Assembly (NCBI RefSeq): GCF_014334015.1
Contig: NZ_CP060488.1
Coordinates: forward strand, 3,368,501 to 3,432,500
Length of the DNA stretch: 64,000 nt
Direction: 5' to 3'
DNA from: Bacteroides sp. M10
GTDB taxonomy: Bacteria; Bacteroidota; Bacteroidia; Bacteroidales; Bacteroidaceae
In this document: in pieces, positions 41,192 through 50,067 of the stretch
How positions within the stretch are numbered: the stretch's first letter is position 1
Layout of the letters: each line of letters starts with the position of its first letter
Made by a program: the position numbers and the translations under genes
The notes under the pieces: model-generated
Told to the model about the DNA's origin: nothing
The model's database searches: none
Seen by the model: the letters and a program-made list of their open reading frames with translations, nothing else

Positions 41192-42313
41192 ATGAAAAAA
41201 GTCACAAAAGTAAAGATGTTATTAATGATGCTATGTGCATTGTTTATATCAGTATGTTCTATTTCTTGTTCTGATGACGACGATAATGCACTAACGGTAG
41301 ACACAGTAGCTTTTATCAGCCAACTGACTGATTATCAAAATCAGCTGGAAACATTGAGGGATGGATCGCAGTATGGAAATAAGGCGGGAATGTACCCGGA
41401 AGAGAGCAGGGATATACTTGAACTGGTATTAATCCAGATAAAAAAGAGCATCCGGCAAATTGAAAACGGAGAAGAGACTAATCCTTCACAGGAGAAAGTG
41501 GATGAATTGATTCAGGCTGCTAAAAAAGCGATGGAGGATTTTAAAGCAACTGTGGTTATAGAATATGTTCCTGTAGCTGCGGAATTGTATGTAGACGGAC
41601 AAAATGACGGGTATATTGATTTTGGAGCAAGTGAGAACTATTCAAAGTTTGGTAATACTGGTGAACAAGTTTTCACTGTTGAGTTGTGGGTGAAGTTGAA
41701 ATATACTTCCGGTTTTGGTAGTGTGGTGGATGTCTTTATCGAAGATGGTACCGGACATTACAGAAAAGGATGGGTAATTAATAACTTTGATAATAAGAGA
41801 CTACGTATGTCGCTGGGAATGGATAATTGGGGATTGTTAGAACCTGGCATTGATTTCAGTACGACAGAGAAATGGGTTCATTTTGCAGCTGTTATTAACG
41901 AGAAAGGAGTTGACGGAGATGTTAATTCAGAAGGAAAACCTATTGTTGTGAAAGTGTATATGAACGGCGAATTGAAGGATCAGGCGACAGGGCTTGATGC
42001 TAATCCGTACAATCCGAATGATTTGGGAACATCTATGATTGCTTTTAGACATATGGGGGGGAATCTTGGTATGACAAATGACTGGAAACTATCTGGATAT
42101 ATCAAACATTTCCATATTTGGAAATCTGCCAAGTCACAGGGAGAAATTAAAAAGCTGATGAATGAGGAAGTTAAGGTTACAGGGCAGGAAGATGATTTAG
42201 TTTGTGGATGGGAGTTTGATGCAACAGTCGAGGATGATACTAATATACCCGATTTGACAGGCAAATATTCTGCTAAATTGCTTGGAGAGTATAAGTGGAT
42301 TCCTTTGGAATAA
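41192..42313 (+). CDS. LamG/concanavalin-like lipoprotein
   Basis: 373 residues. Lipobox Cys in SICSISCS (about residue 25), an Asp-rich patch, then a helical stalk (about 45-130, VDTVAFISQLTDYQNQLETL and EKVDELIQAAKKAMEDF, DUF4972-like) and a LamG-like beta-sandwich (about 140-373). The domain resembles glycan-binding laminin G/pentraxin folds, so it is a likely surface glycan-binding protein. Last gene of the PUL. Confidence 0.8.
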   Translation: MKKVTKVKMLLMMLCALFISVCSISCSDDDDNALTVDTVAFISQLTDYQNQLETLRDGSQYGNKAGMYPEESRDILELVLIQIKKSIRQIENGEETNPSQEKVDELIQAAKKAMEDFKATVVIEYVPVAAELYVDGQNDGYIDFGASENYSKFGNTGEQVFTVELWVKLKYTSGFGSVVDVFIEDGTGHYRKGWVINNFDNKRLRMSLGMDNWGLLEPGIDFSTTEKWVHFAAVINEKGVDGDVNSEGKPIVVKVYMNGELKDQATGLDANPYNPNDLGTSMIAFRHMGGNLGMTNDWKLSGYIKHFHIWKSAKSQGEIKKLMNEEVKVTGQEDDLVCGWEFDATVEDDTNIPDLTGKYSAKLLGEYKWIPLE

Positions 42314-42479
42314 AAGATTCTTTATCTGTTTTTGGTAGGGCAGATGCTTGTTGAGGTTGTCAGAAGTTTGGATTTACTATGTTTTGGATATTTTGTCTCT
42401 AATCAATCAGATAGTAAAACAGGCTTTTGACAGCTTTACTTTTATTTGATAAATTAAATTTGGTCTGTTTCCTGTTATT

Positions 42480-43121
42480 TTAGCCCTTTAAGTTTTTTTC
42501 CTCCTCTTCTTCATTATTTTCGTCTTCTGTTTCATCTGCAAAAGGTTCCGGTCGTTGTGGTCCATGATTGACAAAAACGAAAGCGCAGAGCGTTCCCATA
42601 ATTCCGCCGCTAAGATGACCTTCCCACGACATATTGGTGGGGGAGAAATAAGGAAACATGTGCCATATAATTCCTCCATATAAAAAGGTAACGAGTAGAG
42701 AGATGGCAATGAGTGGAACATGTTTGCGGAGAATACCACTAAAAAAGAGAAAGAAGGCGAGCCCGTAAATTAATCCGCTGGCACCAATGTGCCATCCCGG
42801 CTTTCCAATCAGGAAAGTTAGTAGTCCACCTCCAAGCCAGATCAGAATAAAAATCTTACCTGCTATTCCCCGGTAAAAGTAAAAAAGACACCATGATAAG
42901 AAAAATAAAGGAATAGTATTTGCCAGTAAATGACTGAATCCGCTATGTATCAGTGGGTGAGTTAAAATACCTACCAGTCCCCGTTTCTCCATAGGGTATA
43001 TCCCCAAGCGAGAGAAGTCCCAGTCCATTCCGACTTCCATAATCTTGAGTATATAGAGAATAAAAATAAGAAACAAAGGCTTTGCTGCAGCCAGCATGAT
43101 ACGCTGAATATCTTGCTTCAT
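42480..43121 (-). CDS. Rhomboid family intramembrane serine protease
   Basis: 213 residues from the ATG at 43121 (MKQDIQRIML); a longer frame would begin at 43169. About six membrane helices; the catalytic Ser115 lies in GASGLIYG and His169 in WEGHLSGG, with the HxxxN-type HLLAN motif after the first helix. It ends in an acidic Glu-rich tail. Rhomboids cleave membrane proteins within the bilayer; the target is unknown. Convergent with the PUL. Confidence 0.9.
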   Translation of the reverse strand: MKQDIQRIMLAAAKPLFLIFILYILKIMEVGMDWDFSRLGIYPMEKRGLVGILTHPLIHSGFSHLLANTIPLFFLSWCLFYFYRGIAGKIFILIWLGGGLLTFLIGKPGWHIGASGLIYGLAFFLFFSGILRKHVPLIAISLLVTFLYGGIIWHMFPYFSPTNMSWEGHLSGGIMGTLCAFVFVNHGPQRPEPFADETEDENNEEEEEKNLKG

Positions 43122-43198
43122 GACATTCTTTTCTTTAGATATTTTACGCAATACTACGAATATTTGCACAAAATCTGAAAATAAAAAGCCTTTTTATT

Positions 43199-43227
43199 TT
43201 TGTTTTTATCTATAATTTGTACATTTG
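43199..43227 (+). promoter_or_regulatory. Promoter of the glycogen operon
   Basis: TTTG at 43199-43202 and TACATTTG at 43220-43227 are 17 bases apart, giving a leader of about 100 bases before the debranching enzyme. Confidence 0.5.
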
Positions 43228-43335
43228 GGCGTTATACCCGTTGTATATGATGCTACAGCCCATATATATGGTATGTAACAATAAATAGATATACGATATA
43301 ATGACCAATAAATTAACCTTTAATAATGCACAACT

Positions 43336-45273
43336 ATGAGTTATTTACGATTTGACAAGACCCTCATGACGAATCTGGAAGAGTCTCTTCAAAGAGAAAT
43401 CCTTCGGACGAACAAAGCAGGAGCTTATCATTGTACGACGATTGTTGATTGTAACACACGCAAATATCATGGCCTGTTGGTAATTCCAGTTCCCAATCTC
43501 GACGATGAAAATCATGTGCTGCTATCTTCTCTTGATGAAACGGTAATTCAACACGGTGCAGAGTTTAACTTGGGGTTGCACAAATATCAGGGAAACAACT
43601 TTAGTCCCAACGGACACAAGTATATTCGCGAGTTTGATTGTGAGCATATCCCGGCAACAACTTACCGTGTCGGAGGTGTTATCCTCCGCAAAGAAAAAAT
43701 CTTTGTACATCATGAAAATAGAATCCTGATTCGTTATACTTTGCTGGATGCGCATTCGGCTACGACTTTGCGCTTCCGCCCGTTCCTCGCTTTCAGGAGT
43801 GTACGTGAGTATACACATGAAAATGCGCAAGCAAGCCGCGAGTATCAACTTGTGGAAAATGGAATTAAGACCTGTATGTATCCCGGATATCCGGAACTAT
43901 ACATGCAGTTAAATAAAAAGTGTGAGTTTCATTTCATGCCTGACTGGTATCGGGGGATTGAATACCCGAAAGAACAAGAACGTGGGTATGACTTCAATGA
44001 AGATCTTTATGTTCCCGGTTATTTTGAGGTGGATATAAAGAAAGGGGAGAGCATCGTATTTTCTGCCGGAACTTCAGAAGTGACTACCCGTAGATTGAAA
44101 CAAACATTTGAGGCTGAAGTAGCCGATCGTACCCCGCGTGATAGCTTTTACCACTGTCTGAAGAATTCCGCTCATCAGTTCCATAACCAGCAGGAAGACG
44201 AACATTATATTCTTGCCGGTTATCCGTGGTTTAAATGTCGGGCACGTGATATGTTCATTGCCCTGCCGGGGCTGACGCTTGCGCTCGATGAGATCGACCA
44301 GTTTGAAGATGTGATGAAAACGGCGGAAAAGGCGATTCGTAACTTTATAAATGAAGAGCCTGTAGGATACAAGATTTATGAAATGGAGCATCCCGACGTT
44401 TTGCTTTGGGCTGTCTGGGCTTTGCAGCAATATGCCAAAGATACTTCCCGTGAGCAATGTCGTCAGAAATATGGAGAACTCCTGAAAGATATTATGGAAT
44501 TTATCCGTCAGCGGAAACATGAGAATCTTTTCTTGCATGACAATGGATTACTTTTTGCCAACGGTACGGATAAGGCGATTACATGGATGAATTCTACGGT
44601 GAACGGGCATCCGGTGATTCCTCGTACGGGGTATATAGTTGAATTTAATGCGTTGTGGTATAATGCGTTGCGCTTCATAGCTGATTTGGTGCGCGAAGGA
44701 GGAGACGTATACTTGGCGGATGAACTTGATGCGCAGGCAGAAGTAACCGGAAAGTCTTTTGTCGAGGTATTCCGTAACGAATATGGTTATCTGCTTGATT
44801 ATGTAGACGGTAATATGATGGATTGGAGTGTACGTCCTAACATGATATTTACCGTAGCGTTTGATTATTCTCCTTTGGATCGTGCACAAAAGAAACAGGT
44901 GCTTGATATTGTGACCAAAGAGCTGCTCACTCCGAAAGGCATTCGTTCGTTGAGTCCGAAGAGTGGCGGATATAATCCGAACTATGTAGGCCCGCAGATA
45001 CAACGCGATTATGCTTATCATCAGGGAACGGCTTGGCCTTGGTTGATGGGATTCTATCTGGAAGCTTATCTTCGAATTTATAAGATGAGCGGATTGTCAT
45101 TCGTTGAACGCCAACTGATTAGTTATGATGACGAGATGACAAGCCACTGTGTTGGTTCCATTCCCGAGCTATTCGATGGGAACCCGCCTTTCAAAGGACG
45201 CGGCGCAGTATCATTTGCGATGAATGTAGCAGAAATATTGCGTGTCTTAAAGCTACTGTCTAAGTATTATTAA
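43336..45273 (+). CDS. Glycogen debranching enzyme (amylo-alpha-1,6-glucosidase)
   Basis: 645 residues. The N-terminal GDE domain (about 20-230, TNKAGAYHCTTIVDCNTRKYHG) and C-terminal (alpha/alpha)6 barrel (about 270-640, YPWFKCRARDMFIALPGLTL; YNALRFIADL; AYHQGTAWPWLMG) fit the bacterial GH133-type amylo-1,6-glucosidase. It removes alpha-1,6 branch stubs from glycogen. Start of a three-gene operon with a GT4 and a GH57-like gene (gaps 16 and 17 bases). Confidence 0.93.
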   Translation: MSYLRFDKTLMTNLEESLQREILRTNKAGAYHCTTIVDCNTRKYHGLLVIPVPNLDDENHVLLSSLDETVIQHGAEFNLGLHKYQGNNFSPNGHKYIREFDCEHIPATTYRVGGVILRKEKIFVHHENRILIRYTLLDAHSATTLRFRPFLAFRSVREYTHENAQASREYQLVENGIKTCMYPGYPELYMQLNKKCEFHFMPDWYRGIEYPKEQERGYDFNEDLYVPGYFEVDIKKGESIVFSAGTSEVTTRRLKQTFEAEVADRTPRDSFYHCLKNSAHQFHNQQEDEHYILAGYPWFKCRARDMFIALPGLTLALDEIDQFEDVMKTAEKAIRNFINEEPVGYKIYEMEHPDVLLWAVWALQQYAKDTSREQCRQKYGELLKDIMEFIRQRKHENLFLHDNGLLFANGTDKAITWMNSTVNGHPVIPRTGYIVEFNALWYNALRFIADLVREGGDVYLADELDAQAEVTGKSFVEVFRNEYGYLLDYVDGNMMDWSVRPNMIFTVAFDYSPLDRAQKKQVLDIVTKELLTPKGIRSLSPKSGGYNPNYVGPQIQRDYAYHQGTAWPWLMGFYLEAYLRIYKMSGLSFVERQLISYDDEMTSHCVGSIPELFDGNPPFKGRGAVSFAMNVAEILRVLKLLSKYY

Positions 45274-45289
45274 AAAAGGAGGAACGAAG

Positions 45290-46555
45290 ATGAAAGTTTT
45301 AATGTTTGGATGGGAATTCCCTCCCAAAATATATGGTGGTCTTGCAGTTGCTTCTTATGGAATAACTAAAGGATTGAGTCTGCAAGGTGATATGGAGACG
45401 ATTTTCTGTATGCCTAAACCTAGCGGTGAAGAAGAAAAGTTCTTGAAAATAATCGGTATGAATCAAGTACCCATCGTGTGGCGTGATGTCCACTATGACT
45501 ACTTGAAGTCCCGCTTATTGGAAATGACACCGGAAGAGTATTACTCTTTCCGCGATCATATCTATGCTGATTTTTCTTATATGCATGTGAATGATTTGGG
45601 GTGTATGGATTTTGCAGGTGGCTATCCCGGGAACTTGCACGAAGAAATTAATAATTTCTCGATTATTGCCGGAGTAGTGGCTCGTCAGCAGGAGTTTGAT
45701 ATTATTCATGCTCACGACTGGCTGACTTACCCTGCCGGCGTACATGCCAAGATGGTCAGTGGAAAGCCTCTTTGTATCCATGTGCATGCTACTGATTTCG
45801 ACCGTTCTCGTGGCAAGGTCAATCCTACTGTTTATTCGATTGAGAAGAATGGTATGGATCATGCCGATTGTATCATGTGCGTATCCGAGTTGACTCGTCG
45901 CACTGTTATTAACGAGTATCATCAGGACCCCAGAAAAGTATTTGCAATGCATAATGCTGTTTATCCATTGTCGCAGGAGCTGTTGGACATTCCACGTCCC
46001 GATCATTCAAAAGAAAAGGTGGTCACTTTCCTCGGACGTATTACGATGCAGAAAGGACCGGAATATTTTGTAGAAGCTGCTGCACTTGTGTTGCGTCGTA
46101 CTCGTAATATTCGTTTCGTCATGGCTGGCTCGGGTGATATGTTGAATGCCATGATTAACCTGGTGGCTGAACGCGGTATTGCTGACCGATTCCATTTCCC
46201 GGGTTTTATGAAAGGTAAGCAGGTGTATGAGGTTTATAAGAACAGTGATGTGTTTGTCATGCCGTCTGTCTCTGAACCTTTCGGTATTGCTCCATTGGAG
46301 GCCATGCAGTGTGGAACACCTTCCATCATTTCTAAGCAGTCGGGGTGTGGCGAGATCCTTGATAAGGTGATAAAAACTGACTACTGGGATATTCATGCAA
46401 TGGCTGACGCTATCCATTCTCTTTGTACTAATCCGTCTCTTTTCGAATACCTCAAGGAAGAGGGAAAGAAGGAAGTAGATGGAATTACTTGGGAGAAAGT
46501 CGGCTTGAGAATCCGTGCTCTCTATGAGGCTGTGTTAAGAAACTATGGTAAATAA
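45290..46555 (+). CDS. GT4-type glycogen/maltose-phosphate synthase-like enzyme
   Basis: 421 residues, a full GT-B fold. The N-terminal half has MFGWEFPPKIYGGLAVASYG, HAHDWLTYPAGV and CIHVHATDFDRSRG; the C-terminal half has FLGRITMQKGPEYFVEAA and SVSEPFGIAPLEAMQCGTPS with the ExxxxxxxE motif. The neighbouring debranching enzyme makes a glycogen role likely, as glucosyl donor or maltose-1-phosphate synthase; donor choice is inferred. It is the only full-length glycogen-synthase-like gene in the window. Confidence 0.85.
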   Translation: MKVLMFGWEFPPKIYGGLAVASYGITKGLSLQGDMETIFCMPKPSGEEEKFLKIIGMNQVPIVWRDVHYDYLKSRLLEMTPEEYYSFRDHIYADFSYMHVNDLGCMDFAGGYPGNLHEEINNFSIIAGVVARQQEFDIIHAHDWLTYPAGVHAKMVSGKPLCIHVHATDFDRSRGKVNPTVYSIEKNGMDHADCIMCVSELTRRTVINEYHQDPRKVFAMHNAVYPLSQELLDIPRPDHSKEKVVTFLGRITMQKGPEYFVEAAALVLRRTRNIRFVMAGSGDMLNAMINLVAERGIADRFHFPGFMKGKQVYEVYKNSDVFVMPSVSEPFGIAPLEAMQCGTPSIISKQSGCGEILDKVIKTDYWDIHAMADAIHSLCTNPSLFEYLKEEGKKEVDGITWEKVGLRIRALYEAVLRNYGK

Positions 46556-46572
46556 CAAAACAATAAATAAAA

Positions 46573-48024
46573 ATGAGAACTATCTGTCTTTATTTTGAAA
46601 TACATCAAATTATCCATTTGAAACGTTATCGTTTCTTCGATATTGGTAATGACCATTATTATTACGATGACTATGCGAATGAAACGGGTATGAATGAGGT
46701 TGCTGAACGTTCGTATATTCCTGCTCTCAATGCTTTAATTGAGATGGTGAAAAACTCGGGTGGTGCTTTTAAAGTAGCGTTTTCTATCTCGGGGGTAGCC
46801 TTGGAACAATTGGAAATTCATGCTCCGGCAGTCATTGATTTATTGCACCAGTTGAATGAAACAGGATGTTGTGAGTTTTTGTGTGAACCTTATTCACATG
46901 GTTTGTCTTCACTTGCCAACGAGGATTGCTTCCGCGAAGAAGTGCTTCGTCAACGTGATAAGATGAAACAGATGTTTGGTAAAGAACCGAAAGTATTCCG
47001 CAACTCTAGTCTGATTTATTCTGATGAAATTGGTGGCTTGGTAGCTTCTATGGGCTTCAAGGGGATGTTGACGGAAGGGGCTAAACATATCTTGGGATGG
47101 AAGAGTCCGCATTATGTTTATCACTGTAATCAAGCTCCCAGTCTTAAGCTTTTGTTGAGAGATTTTAAACTTTCTGACGACATCAGCTTGCGCTTCTCCA
47201 ATTCGGATTGGGCTGAATATCCTTTGTTTGCTGATAAATATATTAATTGGATTGATGTATTGCCTCAAGAAGAACAAGTGATCAATATCTTCATGGAATT
47301 GAGCTCGCTTGGTATGGCTCAACCGTTGTCTTCTAATATTCTTGAATTCTTGAAGGCATTACCGGAATGTGCAAAAGCTAAAGGAATCACTTTCTCTACC
47401 CCGACAGAAATTGTAACGAAGCTGAAATCGGTGTCACAGCTTGATGTCGCATATCCGATGTCATGGGTTGATGAGGAAAGAGATACTAGTTGTTGGCTGG
47501 GTAATGTTATGCAACGCGAGGCTTTCAATAAATTGTATAGTGTAGCTGAACGTGTTCATTTATGTGACGACCGTCGTATCAAACAGGATTGGGATTATTT
47601 GCAGGCTAGCAATAACTTCCGTTTCATGACAACGAAGAATAACGGTATGTGGTTGAATCGCGGAATCTATGATTCTCCTTATGATGCTTTCACCAACTAT
47701 ATGAATATTCTAGGTGACTTTATTAAACGAGTAGATGCACTATATCCTGCTGATGTAGACAGTGAAGAATTAAATTCTTTGTTGACTACAATTAAGAACC
47801 AGGGGGATGAGATTACCGAGTTAGAAAAAGAAGTGGCTAAATGGCAGGCAAAAGCAGAAGCGGCAAAGAAAACGACAGTCAAAAAGGCTGCTGATGCTAA
47901 AGAACCGGTAATAAAAGAAAAAGCTGTTGCTAAATCAAAACCTGCTGCAAAGAAAGCTGAAGTTAAGAAAGCAGCTGTGGAACCGAAGAAGGCTACAGGT
48001 AAAGCTAAAAAGGCTGCTAAGTAG
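46573..48024 (+). CDS. GH57 alpha-amylase-like protein with Lys/Ala-rich tail
   Basis: 483 residues. GH57 features: YFEIHQ start, EPYSHGLSSLAN, FRNSSLIYSDEIG and LSDDISLRFSNSDW. Where active GH57 amylases have Glu in RNTELIY, the sequence is RNSSLIY, with Ser146 in that place, so catalysis is doubtful. Residues about 410-483 are a low-complexity Ala/Lys/Pro tail (repeats of KKA and AKSKPAAKK) resembling histone H1-like tails. Third gene of the glycogen operon; it could be a glycogen-binding or regulatory protein. Confidence 0.8.
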   Translation: MRTICLYFEIHQIIHLKRYRFFDIGNDHYYYDDYANETGMNEVAERSYIPALNALIEMVKNSGGAFKVAFSISGVALEQLEIHAPAVIDLLHQLNETGCCEFLCEPYSHGLSSLANEDCFREEVLRQRDKMKQMFGKEPKVFRNSSLIYSDEIGGLVASMGFKGMLTEGAKHILGWKSPHYVYHCNQAPSLKLLLRDFKLSDDISLRFSNSDWAEYPLFADKYINWIDVLPQEEQVINIFMELSSLGMAQPLSSNILEFLKALPECAKAKGITFSTPTEIVTKLKSVSQLDVAYPMSWVDEERDTSCWLGNVMQREAFNKLYSVAERVHLCDDRRIKQDWDYLQASNNFRFMTTKNNGMWLNRGIYDSPYDAFTNYMNILGDFIKRVDALYPADVDSEELNSLLTTIKNQGDEITELEKEVAKWQAKAEAAKKTTVKKAADAKEPVIKEKAVAKSKPAAKKAEVKKAAVEPKKATGKAKKAAK

Positions 48025-48057
48025 AAGAATAAGAAATTATTATGTTTATTATATTGG

Positions 48058-48090
48058 AACCGTGAGTGAGATAAAATCAAACTCACGGTT
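48058..48090 (+). terminator. Glycogen operon terminator
   Basis: A 10-bp stem AACCGTGAGT/ACTCACGGTT (48058-48067 with 48081-48090) is followed by a T run, 33 bases beyond the stop. Confidence 0.85.
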
Positions 48091-48140
48091 TTTTGTGTGG
48101 ATTAAGTCGAGACCTTTGTCGGCGGATATTCTTCTGCAAG

Positions 48141-48227
48141 ATAGTAACACCATCCGATAAAATAGTAACACTATTTGATAACGATACCGTTAATACCCCA
48201 AGCATATACCGTTATTATTATGAAATT
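48141..48227. repeat. Degenerate 22-bp tandem array C
   Basis: Units starting at 48141 (21 bases), 48162, 48184 and 48206 (22 bases each) all begin ATA..GTtA. The second unit boundary also forms a palindrome, AATAGT-aac-ACTATT at 48161-48175. It lies between the two terminators that separate the glycogen and DUF4270 genes. Less regular than the other two arrays. Confidence 0.5.
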
Positions 48228-48253
48228 ATTCTATCTGACTTTTCTATAAATAT

Positions 48254-48308
48254 CTTATAAAACAACAGCGCAGATTACTCAATGTAACCTGCGCTGTTGT
48301 TTTATAAG
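48254..48308. terminator. Perfect 20-bp stem terminator for the DUF4270 gene
   Basis: 48254-48273 and 48289-48308 are exact reverse complements; the inner 15 bases pair further at their ends. It is 14 bases beyond the DUF4270 stop on the minus strand. Confidence 0.85.
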
Positions 48309-48322
48309 ATTTCAACTATTTC

Positions 48323-50047
48323 TTATTTTGATTTTGTTCCAAAGTTTGTAGAAACAACTTCAAGTTTTAATTTGTATTTATCTTGTTCCTCTTTAGGTAA
48401 AGAAGTATTTGTGGCATTTGTACCTCCCTTTAAGCGCGCATAGCCAGGTTTCAGGTCATGTTGTATGCTAATAACATTGCTCGAAGAACCATAATAGCTA
48501 TTACTTGAGGAAGCATCTGTGGTTACAAGTACTGGAATAAGTATGAATTTGTTCCAATCACTATATTTTTCCCATTCTTCAATATCATGAACCACTTGAG
48601 TGTCTGTTTCACCTTCGGAGTTAGTTATTTGGAGAGTTATCGTCCCACCATTCTTGAGTTTCTTTTCTGCTTCTTCTCGTTCTCCATCTGCTAAACAATC
48701 ATTAATCATTTGAGTAATGTTGTTGAATGTATATTGAGTAAAACTAGTAGTAGGATTAAATAGAGATGAAGTTATACCATCACTAAGTTGATTATCTTTA
48801 AAGAAACTATCTTTATATTTTTTACGTATTAATAGAACATTCTTGGGAGTAGACATGCCAAACTTCTTATCACTGGTTTCATTATAGATAGGAATTCCTA
48901 ATTTAACCGCATTCAAAGTATCTCCTTGGAGCTTTTCTGCTATTTGACTAACAGGAAGAGTTAACTGCGTAAAGATGCCAGCTGGACTTTTTAAGTAAGT
49001 CCATTCGGGGTTATTTATACAATTTTGAATAGCCACTTTGTCATTTTGTAACTGATTTGCTTGAATGACTTCTCGGGTAGTAGTAAAGGTACGGTACCCA
49101 TAATAAGTGGAGTCTTTATATTCTGTATCTCCCTCTTCTAATACTTTCTTTTTCAATTTAACACCTGTAAGTGTGTCAACTGCATAGCATTTATATACTA
49201 CATTCATTTGGGCTTGGTTTATGTAAAGTACTGTACCGTCACCATAATCACTCTTTACGTAAATGCCTTTGAATATTTCTCTGAATGTTTTATCATCAAA
49301 GTTAATGCCAGATTTGTTGGCTTTTTGTATAATCTTTGTGCCTATTTCTATTGCAGCATCCTGCTTAAAAGAAACGTGTACGCTAGGGACATATGTGCTG
49401 AGTTTACGGATAGAATCTTTGACAGATAAATCAACTGCTGTATAGGCCTTCGTTCCCAATAGATTTTTAGGATTGTAAAATTTTTCAGGCTCAATATCTG
49501 TATAATATGCATTCTCCTGATTGAGCTCTTCTTCAGCTTCTCCTAATTCATAAACACTTAAACGACATGCTGTTAATGAATCTCCAAAGTAACTGCTATA
49601 CCATAGATAAAGTTCGATAGTATGAATGTTACCTATGAGTTTTCTATTTGGATCATTTTCATTATCTGTATTGTATATTGGTTTCACGTCGTCGCCCAGT
49701 CCTTCTTCATCTACCATTACGCGGGTAGCTTTTTTCTTTTCGTCCAAAGCAGTACCATCATATACTCCGGGGAATGTCATTCCAGTCGGACAGTTAAGTT
49801 GCGCCAAGAAACCTGCCTGATAAGTTCCGAAAGTTTCATCTGTGAACTTTCCTACATACCCGACATTGGTCATTGCATATATCTTACCGGCATGAACGGA
49901 TTCGGTAGTTACATCAAATGTAGATAGCTTTCCATTGATATTTTGGTCGCTTCCCGGAAACATTCCCAATCCCAGTCCGGCAGTGTTGTCATCACAACCC
50001 CAAAAGGTGATTGCCAGTAAAGCTATTAAGGCGTATTTTGCTTTCAT
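48323..50047 (-). CDS. DUF4270 domain lipoprotein
   Basis: 574 residues from the ATG at 50047 (MKAKYALIALLAITFWGCDD, Cys18 lipobox); a longer frame reaches 50098 but the signal peptide sets the start. The body matches DUF4270, a large family of Bacteroidetes surface or periplasmic lipoproteins with beta-rich segments. It starts 20 bases after the GT5-like gene stop, so the two form an operon; why a lipoprotein pairs with a cytosolic GT5-like protein is unclear. Confidence 0.8.
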   Translation of the reverse strand: MKAKYALIALLAITFWGCDDNTAGLGLGMFPGSDQNINGKLSTFDVTTESVHAGKIYAMTNVGYVGKFTDETFGTYQAGFLAQLNCPTGMTFPGVYDGTALDEKKKATRVMVDEEGLGDDVKPIYNTDNENDPNRKLIGNIHTIELYLWYSSYFGDSLTACRLSVYELGEAEEELNQENAYYTDIEPEKFYNPKNLLGTKAYTAVDLSVKDSIRKLSTYVPSVHVSFKQDAAIEIGTKIIQKANKSGINFDDKTFREIFKGIYVKSDYGDGTVLYINQAQMNVVYKCYAVDTLTGVKLKKKVLEEGDTEYKDSTYYGYRTFTTTREVIQANQLQNDKVAIQNCINNPEWTYLKSPAGIFTQLTLPVSQIAEKLQGDTLNAVKLGIPIYNETSDKKFGMSTPKNVLLIRKKYKDSFFKDNQLSDGITSSLFNPTTSFTQYTFNNITQMINDCLADGEREEAEKKLKNGGTITLQITNSEGETDTQVVHDIEEWEKYSDWNKFILIPVLVTTDASSSNSYYGSSSNVISIQHDLKPGYARLKGGTNATNTSLPKEEQDKYKLKLEVVSTNFGTKSK

Positions 50048-50067
50048 GATCGTCGTATCTTGATTTT

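Noticed and set aside
31901..42313. PUL as an integrative element
   Set aside because: No integrase, transposase, attachment repeats or tRNA at either border.
42314..42479. Terminator or 22-bp array between the PUL and the rhomboid gene
   Set aside because: No good stem or stable periodicity could be found in this 166-base gap.
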